Source of the DNA: a virus | Direction: 5' to 3' (one strand) | Length of the DNA stretch: 47,338 nucleotides | IMG/VR virus record: IMGVR_UViG_3300024265_000085 | Location: 1 to 47,338 of that record | Shown here: positions 37,635 through 45,269 of the stretch, piece after piece | How the letters are laid out: every line of letters begins with the position of its first letter | Position numbering within the stretch: the stretch's first letter is position 1 | The notes under the pieces: generated by a model | What the model was told of the DNA's origin: nothing | What the model saw: the letters and a program-made list of their open reading frames with translations, nothing else | The model's database searches: none | Made by a program: the position numbers and the translations under genes

Positions 37635-38139
37635 GAGGTTTTTCAATTATTTCGTTCTCCTGGTCTTGCTTTGGGGTGAGGGCTTGTTCTGTCATTAGCA
37701 GCAAGTTCGCCATAGATTTAGCCCGCCGCTCCCAGAATTCTTTATCTTGACGGTTACCCTTGTGGTGGGATTCTTTGGCCCATTCCATGCAAGCGTCCTT
37801 ATATTTTTCTACAATTCGGCTACTGCCCTCCAACGCCTCCCGCAGTTGGGTGTTATCGGCCCGTTCCTTCAAGACAACAGCCCACATATCGCTCGCTTCG
37901 TGGGAGGTTGTTGCGTCAAAGAACTTAACTTCTCCGTCCAGCCGAGCGACTTCTGTTGTTAGCCGTGCTATCTCGTCGAGCAGGGCGGATCGGTCTTCCA
38001 TGCCTTGAATTCTCACTGCTTCCAAAAACACAAGGGCACTACACTTCTGGGCCGCGTAATCTCCTTTACCCAGCCTATCTGCCGCATCTCGCCGGTTCTG
38101 TATGTGTTTTAGATCTTCTTCTGTTAGGGGATTAGACAT
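37609..38139 (-). CDS. 176-aa coiled-coil protein
   Basis: ATG 38139 (MSNPLTEEDLKHIQNRRDAA) overlaps the preceding stop. A long coil (LLDEIARLTTEVARLDGEVK) lies about residues 50-75; further helices contain KDACMEWAKESHHKGNRQDK. Phages often carry such coil proteins of unknown function in this gene region. No membrane segment. Confidence 0.65.
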   Translation of the reverse strand: MSNPLTEEDLKHIQNRRDAADRLGKGDYAAQKCSALVFLEAVRIQGMEDRSALLDEIARLTTEVARLDGEVKFFDATTSHEASDMWAVVLKERADNTQLREALEGSSRIVEKYKDACMEWAKESHHKGNRQDKEFWERRAKSMANLLLMTEQALTPKQDQENEIIEKPLDKNNQIG

Positions 38140-38290
38140 TGGGGGACTCCACCAAAACAACTTCTCTACAGACAGCACAGGTTCCCACTGCTTCACCTTT
38201 TGAATCAAAGGCTGTATTGTCTATTTCGTTAATCTCAAGACATGCAGGGCATTCCCACTGCACTAATATCCATGATTCTACGCGGCTCAT
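38132..38290 (-). CDS. 52-aa two-CxxC zinc protein
   Basis: ATG 38290 encodes MSRVESWILVQWECPACLEI... with CPAC (14-17) and CAVC (39-42), a perfect pair of CxxC knuckles separated by 21 residues, typical of a zinc ribbon. Its stop overlaps the next gene's start region by eight bases. It is omitted from long-ORF listings but has the features of a real mini-protein. Confidence 0.6.
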   Translation of the reverse strand: MSRVESWILVQWECPACLEINEIDNTAFDSKGEAVGTCAVCREVVLVESPNV

Positions 38291-38649
38291 CAGTCTACTC
38301 CAAACAAACTCATAACAGAACTACCATGGCAATCGCCAACATACTTACACCAGCCCTGCCACGTACTCGTCCCCGGCGCACCGTCCACTTTGATCTTGTT
38401 GCCGTCATTGTCACGGTAGTCAAGTTTGTTCAGAAATTCCTGGGCTTCCATCGGGGTCATTTGGTTGCCGTCCGCGTCAATGAAAATAATGGCCGGGAGG
38501 TCGTAGGAGTGATTTACATCGACATTGTTCGGAGGAGATAGTTGACCTGACCCGGCCTGAGAAGTGCTATCTAATGTAACCGTCAATGCGCCCAATCCAG
38601 CGGATACCATGCACAGGGCGGCTACGAGTAGTATGTGTGACTTTTTCAT
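38290..38649 (-). CDS. Exported protein, 119 aa
   Basis: MKKSHILLVAALCMVSAGLG is a clear signal peptide, likely cut near residue 20-22. The mature part is acidic (FIDADGNQMTPMEAQEF) with an EF-hand-like loop DADGN and DNDGN, a possible calcium loop pair, and two Cys (WCKYVGDC) that could form a disulphide. It would act in the periplasm or on the surface. Lysis timing or superinfection exclusion are possible but unshown. Confidence 0.65.
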   Translation of the reverse strand: MKKSHILLVAALCMVSAGLGALTVTLDSTSQAGSGQLSPPNNVDVNHSYDLPAIIFIDADGNQMTPMEAQEFLNKLDYRDNDGNKIKVDGAPGTSTWQGWCKYVGDCHGSSVMSLFGVD

Positions 38650-38660
38650 GGGTTAATCCT

Positions 38661-38831
38661 TTAAGGAAGTAATTCGGCAAATGTAACCTCGCCGTTTTCC
38701 AGTGCATCGATGATTTCATTTCCAACCCGCTTAAAATCGGCGATGCTTGTCAAGCCTTCGTCTGTGCATCTGCGGGCTGCCTCTTCTTTGACAACTTTGA
38801 ATTGGCCATCCGTTAAATCTCTATATGCCAT
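38661..38831 (-). CDS. 56-aa hypothetical protein
   Basis: ATG 38831 (MAYRDLTDGQFKVVKEEAAR) has AAAGGAA upstream. It is a compact helical protein, ending LENGEVTFAELLP. The longer frame starts within the terminator and is not used. It is read only past the terminator 38851-38886. Confidence 0.6.
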   Translation of the reverse strand: MAYRDLTDGQFKVVKEEAARRCTDEGLTSIADFKRVGNEIIDALENGEVTFAELLP

Positions 38832-38850
38832 CGTTTCAATTCCTTTCAAA

Positions 38851-38886
38851 ATTACCTGCCCGGCCAGCAATCTGACTGCGGGCAGG
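38851..38886 (-). terminator. Intrinsic terminator before the gene at 38831
   Basis: CCTGCCCG (38886-38879) and CGGGCAGG (38862-38855) form a perfect 8-pair stem followed by TAATTTT. Immediately upstream GGTTCG (38935-38930) and CGAACC (38895-38890) close a second, larger stem. The T-run to ATG distance is about 20 bases. Confidence 0.65.
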
Positions 38887-38949
38887 TTAGGTTCGCAATG
38901 CTCACTCCCGCGCTAATGGGGGCCTAATACGAACCGGCGCATCAATTTT

Positions 38950-39225
38950 TTAATCAGGGGGCTCGGCAGGGAGGCATTTGCCTTTGTCCTCATCTTCCCA
39001 GCCATCATAACAGTTACTGCCGTCTTGCTCTAAGATAGTATCGTCTTCACCGCGCTGGTATCGATGATAAGTGAGATTGTCGTAACCCCGCCACCAAAAC
39101 CATTCCCCTTCTTTCGGCACATAATCAGGATCGGGTTTCGTGCCAGCCGGGGGCGGGTCTTTGTAGCGTTTAGGGTAGACCTTATTAAATGTCGCAACTA
39201 CCCTGTCTTTGGCAAGTAGGGGCAT
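38950..39225 (-). CDS. 91-aa Trp/Asp-rich hypothetical protein
   Basis: I use ATG 39225 (MPLLAKDRVVATFNKVYPKR); the frame extends upstream but only as shadow of the next gene. The product has an aromatic core (GEWFWWRGYDNLTYHRYQRG) and an acidic end (NCYDGWEDEDKGKCLPAEPP). The codons just upstream encode a near-copy of LLAKDRV (LFAKDRV), a 27-base duplication at the start. No family recognised. Confidence 0.5.
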   Translation of the reverse strand: MPLLAKDRVVATFNKVYPKRYKDPPPAGTKPDPDYVPKEGEWFWWRGYDNLTYHRYQRGEDDTILEQDGSNCYDGWEDEDKGKCLPAEPPD

Positions 39226-39265
39226 AACCCTATCTTTGGCAAACAGCGGTCTTGCAGCGAAACCC

Positions 39266-39484
39266 TTACCCGCAAAAGGGACGGACCAGCACCTCCACTT
39301 CGTCGAGATCGACTTCTGACAAACCGACAGCGTGGCTTGCCTTGACTTTGGCATTGGCTTCGTCGAAAGCCGCAAGGGTACCAGAGCCGAGAATCTTCTT
39401 CTTGACACTTTCGATGTTACCATTGTCGTCTTTGGCCTTTACGGACTCTGTTACTACATAACTAAATACTTCCTGTGTCTTCAT
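39266..39484 (-). CDS. 72-aa small phage protein
   Basis: ATG 39484 has TTGGAGAAG upstream. The product, MKTQEVFSYVVTESVKAKDD ... VDLDEVEVLVRPFCG, has the pattern of a small phage protein with a long helix (EANAKVKASHAVGL) and the end VRPFC that I recall from other phages. Function unknown. The next gene begins 41 bases downstream. Confidence 0.65.
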   Translation of the reverse strand: MKTQEVFSYVVTESVKAKDDNGNIESVKKKILGSGTLAAFDEANAKVKASHAVGLSEVDLDEVEVLVRPFCG

Positions 39485-39717
39485 AATACTTCTCCAAAAA
39501 TAAGGTTAATTTCAATGGACCGCCCGCGCCCGGTTAAGCCACGGGCAGGCCCGTTATAATGCCGGACCCTCAAACAACAAAAACACTATATTTAAGTTTC
39601 ATAGAACGTACCCTCCGCATAAATTTAACAATAATTAACGGTGGTATTCGTACTCATTGTCCGGCACTTTTTCTCTTTTGCGTTTCCCGCATCCGGCGAC
39701 AATTCATTTCTTGCTCC
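39485..39717 (-). other. Noncoding stretch with tiny ORFs and GC hairpin
   Basis: No gene longer than 20 codons is supported. A 17-codon ORF at 39707-39654 (MNCRRMRETQKRKSAGQ) has AAGGAGC before it, followed by two 10-codon ORFs. A GC-rich hairpin (GCCCG/CGGGC, about 39525-39555) precedes the next ATG. This looks like another leader, but without a convincing T-run or promoter. Confidence 0.45.
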
Positions 39718-40089
39718 TTATGTTGACGATAAATGTTTATTCCGGCTTTGGTGTCCTGTCATTTCGTGCTGAACAGCCTCCAGTTTCTTGATTACGGCTT
39801 GATGGAGGTGTTTGGTTTTGAGCATTGCAACCCGTTCTTCCCAACAGATACCTCTGGCAATTTTCTCCGTAATTGACACGCCGGGATTTTGCACCAATTC
39901 GCCGCCTAACTCAAACTCTCTGCCATTGGATAAAGCCATCATTGTTATAGCCAACTTCTTATCGTAGGCCCCTTCTGCGTTGGCTGCATCTATTCCGCGC
40001 GGCTCTAATAACTCTCTGCCTTTTTCGGAAGCCTTAATCTTTTCTTCGATTTGAGCAGCAATTTTTACCATTTCGCCTATATCACTCAT
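39718..40089 (-). CDS. 123-aa helical phage protein
   Basis: The protein starts MSDIGEMVKIAAQIEEKIKA, and has acidic/basic helices with NGREFELGGELVQNPGVSIT and ERVAMLKTKHLHQAVIKKLE. The layout (a helix, then a conserved turn GREFELGG, then basic helices) resembles small phage proteins located beside ssDNA-binding or recombination genes. Its neighbour at 40102 is an OB-fold-like protein, so a DNA-metabolism role is possible. Confidence 0.55.
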   Translation of the reverse strand: MSDIGEMVKIAAQIEEKIKASEKGRELLEPRGIDAANAEGAYDKKLAITMMALSNGREFELGGELVQNPGVSITEKIARGICWEERVAMLKTKHLHQAVIKKLEAVQHEMTGHQSRNKHLSST

Positions 40090-40101
40090 TATGGCTCCAG
40101 A

Positions 40102-40845
40102 TTAAAAAGGTACTTCGTCGGTTGGAGGTGGGGGTTCTTCGCCAACCCACTGAGGATTAGCGCCTTGCACGCCGTCAATGCACATATTCGCTAACCCGTC
40201 AAGGGCTTGAAGTTCGGCCATGTCAGCAATCAGGCTTTCAGCACTCACATCTTTCAAGCAAGCACAAACCAACCCATGAAAACACATACCCCAGACCTTC
40301 TTGCGTTCCTCTGCATCGATATTGGCCCTCATTTGTTCCGGTGATAGTTGGGGGAATGATGGGGCAGCCTGTGGCGGTGCAGGAGGGGCCTGTGCGGGCG
40401 CGGGGGGCGTTGGGGCCGCATAGCCACCCTGATACGCCTGATTGATAGCGGCGGCGTTCTGGGCTGCGTTAGGCGGTGCATGTGGCGGCGGTGCAGGTAC
40501 GGCGGCTGCGGCGTGTGTTATCGTACCCTTCTTGATTTCGTGCAGCAAAGCAAACTTGCCCTGATATGACGATTTCTCACCCTCCGCCGATATCGGACTT
40601 CTGAGCATACCATCATGGAAGGCAAACGTTGGATCGTCCAATTTAATCCCCACCTTGATTTTGCCCGTAGCATCCTGAACAATGATATCCTGAACCCACA
40701 TGCTCCAGTAGCCGGAAGGATTATCCTGCCGTACACATTTCGGACTTGTACCCTTTATTTCCTTTGCGGCTTTCACGCTTTCAAGGATACCAGCCACGGC
40801 CACAAGTGTTCCGTCCGGCTGCATTAGTATTTCGTTAATGTTCAT
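40102..40845 (-). CDS. OB-fold-like single-strand DNA-binding candidate
   Basis: Residues about 1-110 of this 247-aa protein read as an OB fold: DGTLVAVAGILESVKAAKEI, YWSMWVQDIIVQDATGKIKV and KFALLHEIKKGTITH. In the family a strand with WVQD is followed by D-x-T-G-x-I-x-V. A Pro/Ala-rich linker (AAAVPAPPPHAPPN) separates a helical C-terminal domain that ends acidic with Pro (GEEPPPPTDEVPF), as in SSB tails. It probably protects ssDNA and recruits partners. Confidence 0.65.
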   Translation of the reverse strand: MNINEILMQPDGTLVAVAGILESVKAAKEIKGTSPKCVRQDNPSGYWSMWVQDIIVQDATGKIKVGIKLDDPTFAFHDGMLRSPISAEGEKSSYQGKFALLHEIKKGTITHAAAAVPAPPPHAPPNAAQNAAAINQAYQGGYAAPTPPAPAQAPPAPPQAAPSFPQLSPEQMRANIDAEERKKVWGMCFHGLVCACLKDVSAESLIADMAELQALDGLANMCIDGVQGANPQWVGEEPPPPTDEVPF

Positions 40846-40853
40846 TTCTTCTC

Positions 40854-41771
40854 CTAAAATATTTTATCAATAATCGTTGCCAAGTATGGGGCTGTTACCT
40901 TAAACCCGTCATCTTCTTCGGTTTTTTGTCGGCAATATTGGATTATCTCCCAGAAGTACGCCGCGTCAACGCCAGTAAGCTGTTCTTCCAACACATTCAA
41001 ATCCGTCAAATCCAATTCGCTAATCTGAAAACACATCTTGAGATACTGGCCCGCGTTAATATACCATCCACGTTTGAGAAACTTACGAGTACGGATGACG
41101 CTGCATAGCGGATACAGCGAACCACTGTAGCGAAGTTGCTTGGTGATTATGCTTTCCATTGCAGTAGGCGGCAGTGTGAGTTTGCCATAATCTCTGTGTC
41201 CATTCCCGCCCGGTTCCCAAAAGCATTTACAGTGGTCGAAGTCATAGTTTTCGTGAACCTCCTCTGGGCTCCCGTGGAATCTAATAACGATCTGAACTTT
41301 ATCAGAGAGCGTGATAGCATTGGCACTCAGGAACACCGGCCTATATTTCTTGCCGTCATCTTCCGGCACCTCAGTCTCATCGGCCTCACTGACTGCATCT
41401 ATTGCGTCCATTGTCTCGTAATAGCTACCGCCCTCTTCGCTGGCCTGTCCCAATGAACTGATATATATCTTCACTCTGTCATCGGCCATGTCGTCGTAAT
41501 CTCGGCCATTGCGTACCTCTGGCACGATGCCATCAGGATTATTAGAAATGAACTGCTGGACATAATACTTAGCGACTGCAATAGCAGTTTTTGGGCCTGC
41601 TAAGTAATAATCATAGTCTTTAACTGGCTCCTTTAGCAACAACGACACGATGCTACCGCCAGTAATGAAGCTGTTTTTCTCGACCAGCTTCCGCACATCC
41701 TCATCTTTAATGGACGCACAGAATTCCCTGTGCTTCTTTGTTAGTAACCGGCATATACCCTTACGATTCAT
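40854..41771 (-). CDS. Pol-beta-type nucleotidyltransferase-like protein
   Basis: ITGGSIVSLLLKEPVKDYDY (residues about 36-55) is the GG[S]...DxD signature of the pol-beta superfamily, where D and D bind the metal in poly(A) polymerases and CCA-adding enzymes. Further on are DDDGKKYRPVFLSANAITLS-type strands, with an acidic third carboxylate possible in the same sheet, and a helical C-terminus. 305 aa. It may add nucleotides to RNA or a small molecule; the substrate is unknown. Confidence 0.7.
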   Translation of the reverse strand: MNRKGICRLLTKKHREFCASIKDEDVRKLVEKNSFITGGSIVSLLLKEPVKDYDYYLAGPKTAIAVAKYYVQQFISNNPDGIVPEVRNGRDYDDMADDRVKIYISSLGQASEEGGSYYETMDAIDAVSEADETEVPEDDGKKYRPVFLSANAITLSDKVQIVIRFHGSPEEVHENYDFDHCKCFWEPGGNGHRDYGKLTLPPTAMESIITKQLRYSGSLYPLCSVIRTRKFLKRGWYINAGQYLKMCFQISELDLTDLNVLEEQLTGVDAAYFWEIIQYCRQKTEEDDGFKVTAPYLATIIDKIF

Positions 41772-41779
41772 AATTCACC

Positions 41780-42496
41780 TCAATAAATAAGCTTCACGTT
41801 TGCAATACTGTTTTCGTCAATAGCCTTCACGATAGCAGAAGCCAAATCAATATCATCGACTATTTCAATCAATGAATCAATAGCCTCTGATTGTATTTTG
41901 TCGCGGTGTTCTGGCTTGTTTGTGCGTGCGGCTTCTTCTGCTCCCCATGCGGCATTGTCGTCTTCTGGGGTAATAATCTTTTGTTCGACAGGCAATCTTG
42001 TTTCTGCCGGTTCAAACGTAGCCACCTTTTCCCGTAAAGCCGCAAGCTCCTTATCCTTCCGTTCGTCCGCCTCTACCTTCAAGGCTTCCTCTTTAGCGGC
42101 AACCTCCGTCTCCCTGCGTTCCAGTTCTGCCTGCCTCTCAGTTTCTTCTGCTTCGCGGGCTATCCGTATTTCTTCGGCTTTCAGGAAGGCAGCGTGTACT
42201 TCCCGCTCCTTTTTTTCTCTGAGCGGTTTGTCCTGTAGCTCAATCCATCCCTCAACTCTGCCGGTCAACTCGTTTTTCTTGGCGTCCAGCGTTCTCCCTG
42301 CCTGTAGAATATCGGCTTTAGCCTCTTTGTGTGCTGCGGCTATGGCAGTTTTGATTTTGCGGAGTTTGTGAACATGGCTCCGTGCATCCTTTTCGCCCTG
42401 CTTGCTTTCGATGTCAAAAACGAGATTGGCGTTAGCTTTCTCGAATTCGTCCATTTCCGCTGTTAGTTTGTCAAATCTTGTAAGTTCCGCTGTCAT
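41780..42496 (-). CDS. Long coiled-coil protein (possible recombination accessory)
   Basis: The 238-aa protein is almost entirely charged helix (EERKDKELAALREKVATFEP, EAEETERQAELERRETEVAA). The N-terminal KANANLVFDIESKQGEKDAR and HKLRKIKTAIAAAHKEAKAD patterns recall phage proteins of the DUF1351/Gam-like coiled coil type that accompany recombination proteins. No exonuclease or RecT-like gene is recognised here, so a structural role is equally possible. Confidence 0.6.
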   Translation of the reverse strand: MTAELTRFDKLTAEMDEFEKANANLVFDIESKQGEKDARSHVHKLRKIKTAIAAAHKEAKADILQAGRTLDAKKNELTGRVEGWIELQDKPLREKKEREVHAAFLKAEEIRIAREAEETERQAELERRETEVAAKEEALKVEADERKDKELAALREKVATFEPAETRLPVEQKIITPEDDNAAWGAEEAARTNKPEHRDKIQSEAIDSLIEIVDDIDLASAIVKAIDENSIANVKLIY

Positions 42497-42663
42497 TATA
42501 CTCTCCGTCTTTCATAAGTCTCTAATTGGCTCACCACTGCATCCAGTTCCACGTCTGTCAGTTCGTCCAGTTGGTCCGTGGCATAAACTACCTTTGCCTC
42601 ACGCTCGGCGGCTATGTTATTCCTGGCACTGTCTATTATGGATTGGATTGCAGTTTGAGTCAT
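42496..42663 (-). CDS. 55-aa helical hypothetical protein
   Basis: ATG 42663 gives MTQTAIQSIIDSARNNIAAE..., ending LETYERRRV. A compact helical product that overlaps the coiled-coil gene's ATG by one base (TAATG type) and the preceding gene by four. Function unknown. Confidence 0.6.
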   Translation of the reverse strand: MTQTAIQSIIDSARNNIAAEREAKVVYATDQLDELTDVELDAVVSQLETYERRRV

Positions 42664-42938
42664 AGCTTCATCCAAAGATTGGCAGCAATTATCCGAACCA
42701 AATGCAACCCATCTTCTTGGCGAAGCACAGTTTCGCCCCAATCAACATAATCTCTTTTGCCGTTGTTGTTAATAAAGGGCACCAGTCGAGAACAACACGG
42801 CGGACAGCCTTTTGGTCCGTACTCACCTTCGTATTCTCCAGTATTATTACAGGTAGGGCAAGGGGGCGTATCGCCAACAAATTCCATAACTTCACGTGTG
42901 TTGTCAGGGTTGTCTGTATAAGTAATTCTATTATTCAT
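42660..42938 (-). CDS. 92-aa zinc-knuckle protein
   Basis: ATG 42938 (MNNRITYTDNPDNTREVMEF) is preceded by GGAGAAG. The core CPTCNNTGEYEGEYGPKGC PPCC (written with a break) is a DnaJ-type CxxCxGxG-like zinc repeat as used in several small phage proteins. The end, LHLVRIIAANLWMKL, is hydrophobic-amphipathic. It overlaps the preceding stop. Confidence 0.65.
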   Translation of the reverse strand: MNNRITYTDNPDNTREVMEFVGDTPPCPTCNNTGEYEGEYGPKGCPPCCSRLVPFINNNGKRDYVDWGETVLRQEDGLHLVRIIAANLWMKL

Positions 42939-43270
42939 AATCCATACTTCTCCAATAAAGGCCCCTGTTTCAGGTGAAACACTGCCCGCCACACCTCGTC
43001 ACAGGTACAGGTATGGCAAAGGTCAATATATAACGGTACATCCTGTTTCCCGCACCCGCCACAGTCACCGCCCACCGTACCTTCCAGCTTGATCTTTGCC
43101 ATGATCTCAGCGGTTTCTTTCAGTATCGCTGTGTCTTCGGTTTCGGCGTTACGCTGGTCAAGGCCGGACATGGAGCTATTGCAGGCTGCATAATCACCGG
43201 CACTGTCCCGGTCGCGCCTTTCGCACAGCCTCTTGTTAGCGGGGTTTATGTCTATGCCGTCGTGTAGCAT
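42935..43270 (-). CDS. 111-aa Cys-containing hypothetical protein
   Basis: It starts MLHDGIDINPANKRLCERRD, has a helix (ETAEIMAKIKLEGTVGGDCG) and a CGGCGKQDVPLYIDLCHTCT zinc module with CxxC and CxxC. The Cys layout matches a single treble-clef-like or ribbon site. It overlaps the neighbours at both ends (TAATG and ATGA). Confidence 0.6.
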   Translation of the reverse strand: MLHDGIDINPANKRLCERRDRDSAGDYAACNSSMSGLDQRNAETEDTAILKETAEIMAKIKLEGTVGGDCGGCGKQDVPLYIDLCHTCTCDEVWRAVFHLKQGPLLEKYGL

Positions 43271-43428
43271 TATTGCGGTCTCCCATATCCGGTTCTCGGT
43301 CTTTGTTCAAGACGTGTAACCCGCATATCCAACGTGATAATTAAACTCGTTAGTTCCTTGAGAGATGCTTCAAGCGTTTCGTAATACTTAGCCATACTTT
43401 TCTGCGATGGGGTACGAGTGTCTTTCAC
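43270..43428 (-). CDS. 52-aa helical peptide
   Basis: GTG 43428 overlaps the TGA of the preceding gene. The product MKDTRTPSQKSMAKYYETLE... forms one helix ending with a basic RTGYGRPQ tail. The GTGA and TAATG overlaps on both sides argue for a coupled gene. No function is evident. Confidence 0.5.
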   Translation of the reverse strand: MKDTRTPSQKSMAKYYETLEASLKELTSLIITLDMRVTRLEQRPRTGYGRPQ

Positions 43429-43673
43429 GGTTTCACCTCCGCAAGAGCAAGAGCGGCCTTGTGTTCCATCTCAACTGAACAACCGCCACAATCAACCCTG
43501 CCGCAATGTGAACACTGGCTCATGCTTCCAATTGCATCCACCAACGCATCATGGCTGTTATGCTCAAGCACGATCTGGGCACATATTTCATGGCTGTTAC
43601 AACATGCGATTACGTCATCGTCCTCGTCACGGAGATAACAAGAGTTTTCGTCGAAGGTTTTCCATTCAGCCAT
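43425..43673 (-). CDS. 82-aa Cys-rich hypothetical protein
   Basis: The product has MAEWKTFDENSCYLRDEDDD at its start and CSHCGRVDCGGC near residue 55: a short zinc-binding knuckle. The N-terminal half may be a small beta domain (SHEICAQIVLEHNSHDALVD). Overlaps neighbours by one or four bases. Function unknown. Confidence 0.6.
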   Translation of the reverse strand: MAEWKTFDENSCYLRDEDDDVIACCNSHEICAQIVLEHNSHDALVDAIGSMSQCSHCGRVDCGGCSVEMEHKAALALAEVKP

Positions 43674-43879
43674 TATTCTATCCTCGCCATATTACGTTCC
43701 AATTCCATTTTCTCTAACTGAGCCTCACAGCAATCAAGGTCCCTGTCGCACTCACAGACCCACTCCCATAGTTCTTGTTGGCCGATCTTGCTCTTTGCCT
43801 TGCGGAATGCGGCCAAAGCCTTCTCGCCTCTTATGCGGGCGTCTACGGCGTCTGCTTTTAGCTGGGTGTAGGTGGTCAT
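43673..43879 (-). CDS. 68-aa coiled-coil hypothetical protein
   Basis: The protein is a helical hairpin (DARIRGEKALAAFRKAKSKI and CEAQLEKMELERNMARIE), with three Cys (CECD, CC) in the connecting part. It overlaps the gene at 43876-44403 by four bases. Nothing points to a specific function. Confidence 0.55.
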   Translation of the reverse strand: MTTYTQLKADAVDARIRGEKALAAFRKAKSKIGQQELWEWVCECDRDLDCCEAQLEKMELERNMARIE

Positions 43880-44403
43880 TTGGATACAGCCTCAACTTTA
43901 CGCCAATCTATTTCTCCACAATACATGCAGTTAAATATGTCGGGAAACTTAACAATCTCTTTGGTATCTCGCTCCCTCACTAATCCGCTTGCGATGTATG
44001 GGTCGTTGATATGGAATTCCGGTCCTGTGCCATTAGCGGAGCACCTGTTTTTAATAGCAAACTCCATCGCTTTCTTGCCTGCGATCTCGTTTTCATGGTA
44101 GTACTTTTGCCAAGTATCACCCCATTCAGTTTCGCCGTCCCTCAACATACGGTGCCAGGCATTGCCCCCTGGATGCTCTGCAACATGAGCCCCCCATCGC
44201 CCATTCGCAACCCAACTCCATATAATACCCAGACGGTTTGGTACATGGAAATAATACGCCGTTCCACAAGAAACAAAAGCTAAATCATGTTCTCCATCAT
44301 CGGGTATCCAATCACCAAGATTGAACCGGAACATTTCTCCTTGGCAATGTTTTTGTAATGGACGGAATTCGTATACAGGAACCACATCTTCTCCAATTTT
44401 CAC
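43876..44403 (-). CDS. 175-aa Trp/His-rich hypothetical protein
   Basis: It starts at GTG 44403 (MKIGEDVVPVYEFRPLQKHC), overlapping the membrane peptide's stop. The middle is rich in Trp/Tyr/His (GIIWSWVANGRWGAHVAEHP) and the C-terminus has CMYCGEIDWRKVE, one CxxC. No motif of a known enzyme is convincing. It may be a small enzyme of unknown class. Confidence 0.55.
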   Translation of the reverse strand: MKIGEDVVPVYEFRPLQKHCQGEMFRFNLGDWIPDDGEHDLAFVSCGTAYYFHVPNRLGIIWSWVANGRWGAHVAEHPGGNAWHRMLRDGETEWGDTWQKYYHENEIAGKKAMEFAIKNRCSANGTGPEFHINDPYIASGLVRERDTKEIVKFPDIFNCMYCGEIDWRKVEAVSK

Positions 44404-44480
44404 CTCACACCCCCAAACATAAAGGCCAATATCAGGGCCGCCGCTACAAGTGCGCTTAGTCTGTAAAATAGTTTACGCAT
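44400..44480 (-). CDS. 26-aa transmembrane peptide
   Basis: ATG 44480 encodes MRKLFYRLSALVAAALILAF plus MFGGVR: a basic start and one hydrophobic helix. It overlaps the stop of the gene at 44811 and its TGA overlaps the GTG of the next gene. Like the other tiny membrane peptides in this genome, it may act on the host membrane. Confidence 0.5.
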   Translation of the reverse strand: MRKLFYRLSALVAAALILAFMFGGVR

Positions 44481-44811
44481 GATCTTGCTCCTTAAATATC
44501 TTGTACAGTTCGACGATTTTGCGGTAGAAGGCTTTGGGGTGTTCGTAATAGTCGTAACCTTCAGTGTCTTCGCAAGCAAAAGAGGAATCCACGAATCGAG
44601 CGGGGCAGCGGAAACACATCAGCCGCCCCCCGCCGTCCTCTCCTGCAAAATCGCAAAAATAGCAGTTTCTTAATAAACGCGCCTTTGGCTTGCTGGCTGC
44701 AAGGTATGTAGTTTTAAGTTCGCCCGCGTTGTCGTCTTCCTTGCATTGTTCGTCAATCCATTTCCACATCGCAAGACACTTTTCCCATGCTTCATCCAGT
44801 GTGAGTTTCAT
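44473..44811 (-). CDS. 112-aa Cys-rich zinc protein
   Basis: The N-terminal helix MKLTLDEAWEKCLAMWKWID leads into RLLRNCYFCDFAGEDGGG, with MCFRCPARFVDSSFAC: two CxxC pairs plus one Cys, a zinc module. The C-terminus is a helix with Tyr repeats (FYRKIVELYKIFKEQ). Such DUF-type phage proteins are common; function unknown. Confidence 0.6.
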   Translation of the reverse strand: MKLTLDEAWEKCLAMWKWIDEQCKEDDNAGELKTTYLAASKPKARLLRNCYFCDFAGEDGGGRLMCFRCPARFVDSSFACEDTEGYDYYEHPKAFYRKIVELYKIFKEQDHA

Positions 44812-44821
44812 AATCTATTCC

Positions 44822-45229
44822 TTACTTGTGGGTTTTGAAGTATTGTTTCGGGGACGGGATTTTGATCTTGCTGGTGACGTAGCACAGTTGGTCTTCTTGC
44901 AGACCAATTGCCGTAATCCATTCAGGCCTTATCTTGCAGGGGACAATAAATAAGTTCCCGATTGTACCCCATACTTCTGCGCCTACGCGAGATGCAAAAC
45001 TATGAAAACCGCTTTTGTAATTCAGTCTTCGTGAACCACCAGTGCGCAAATCGATCTCCGTAGCTGCATATTCCCCACCGTCGTAACTCTCCGCCCTGAA
45101 TTCACTGTCAAATGTTCCACTCTTGTCTCCGGCGAAAGCATATAACACCTTCCACACAGTAACCCATTCAGGCAGCTTAGCTACGGCGTCTTTTTGGGCT
45201 TTTCTGGTTAGTCGTGAACTTAAACACAT
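44822..45229 (-). CDS. 135-aa hypothetical protein
   Basis: The protein begins MCLSSRLTRKAQKDAVAKLP, has a beta-rich centre (SYDGGEYAATEIDLRTGGSR) and ends with a basic tail (KIPSPKQYFKTHK). A helix near the N-terminus carries WVTVWKVLYAFAGD. No family is recognised. It is preceded by a short gap of 40 bases. Confidence 0.55.
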   Translation of the reverse strand: MCLSSRLTRKAQKDAVAKLPEWVTVWKVLYAFAGDKSGTFDSEFRAESYDGGEYAATEIDLRTGGSRRLNYKSGFHSFASRVGAEVWGTIGNLFIVPCKIRPEWITAIGLQEDQLCYVTSKIKIPSPKQYFKTHK

Positions 45230-45269
45230 AATCTATTCCCTTCCAAAAAAGAACCTCTCCCCAAGCAAA

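Noticed and set aside
41898-42371. 157-aa rightward Ser-rich frame opposite the coiled-coil gene
   Set aside because: Antisense of Glu/Ala-rich helix codons; shadow.
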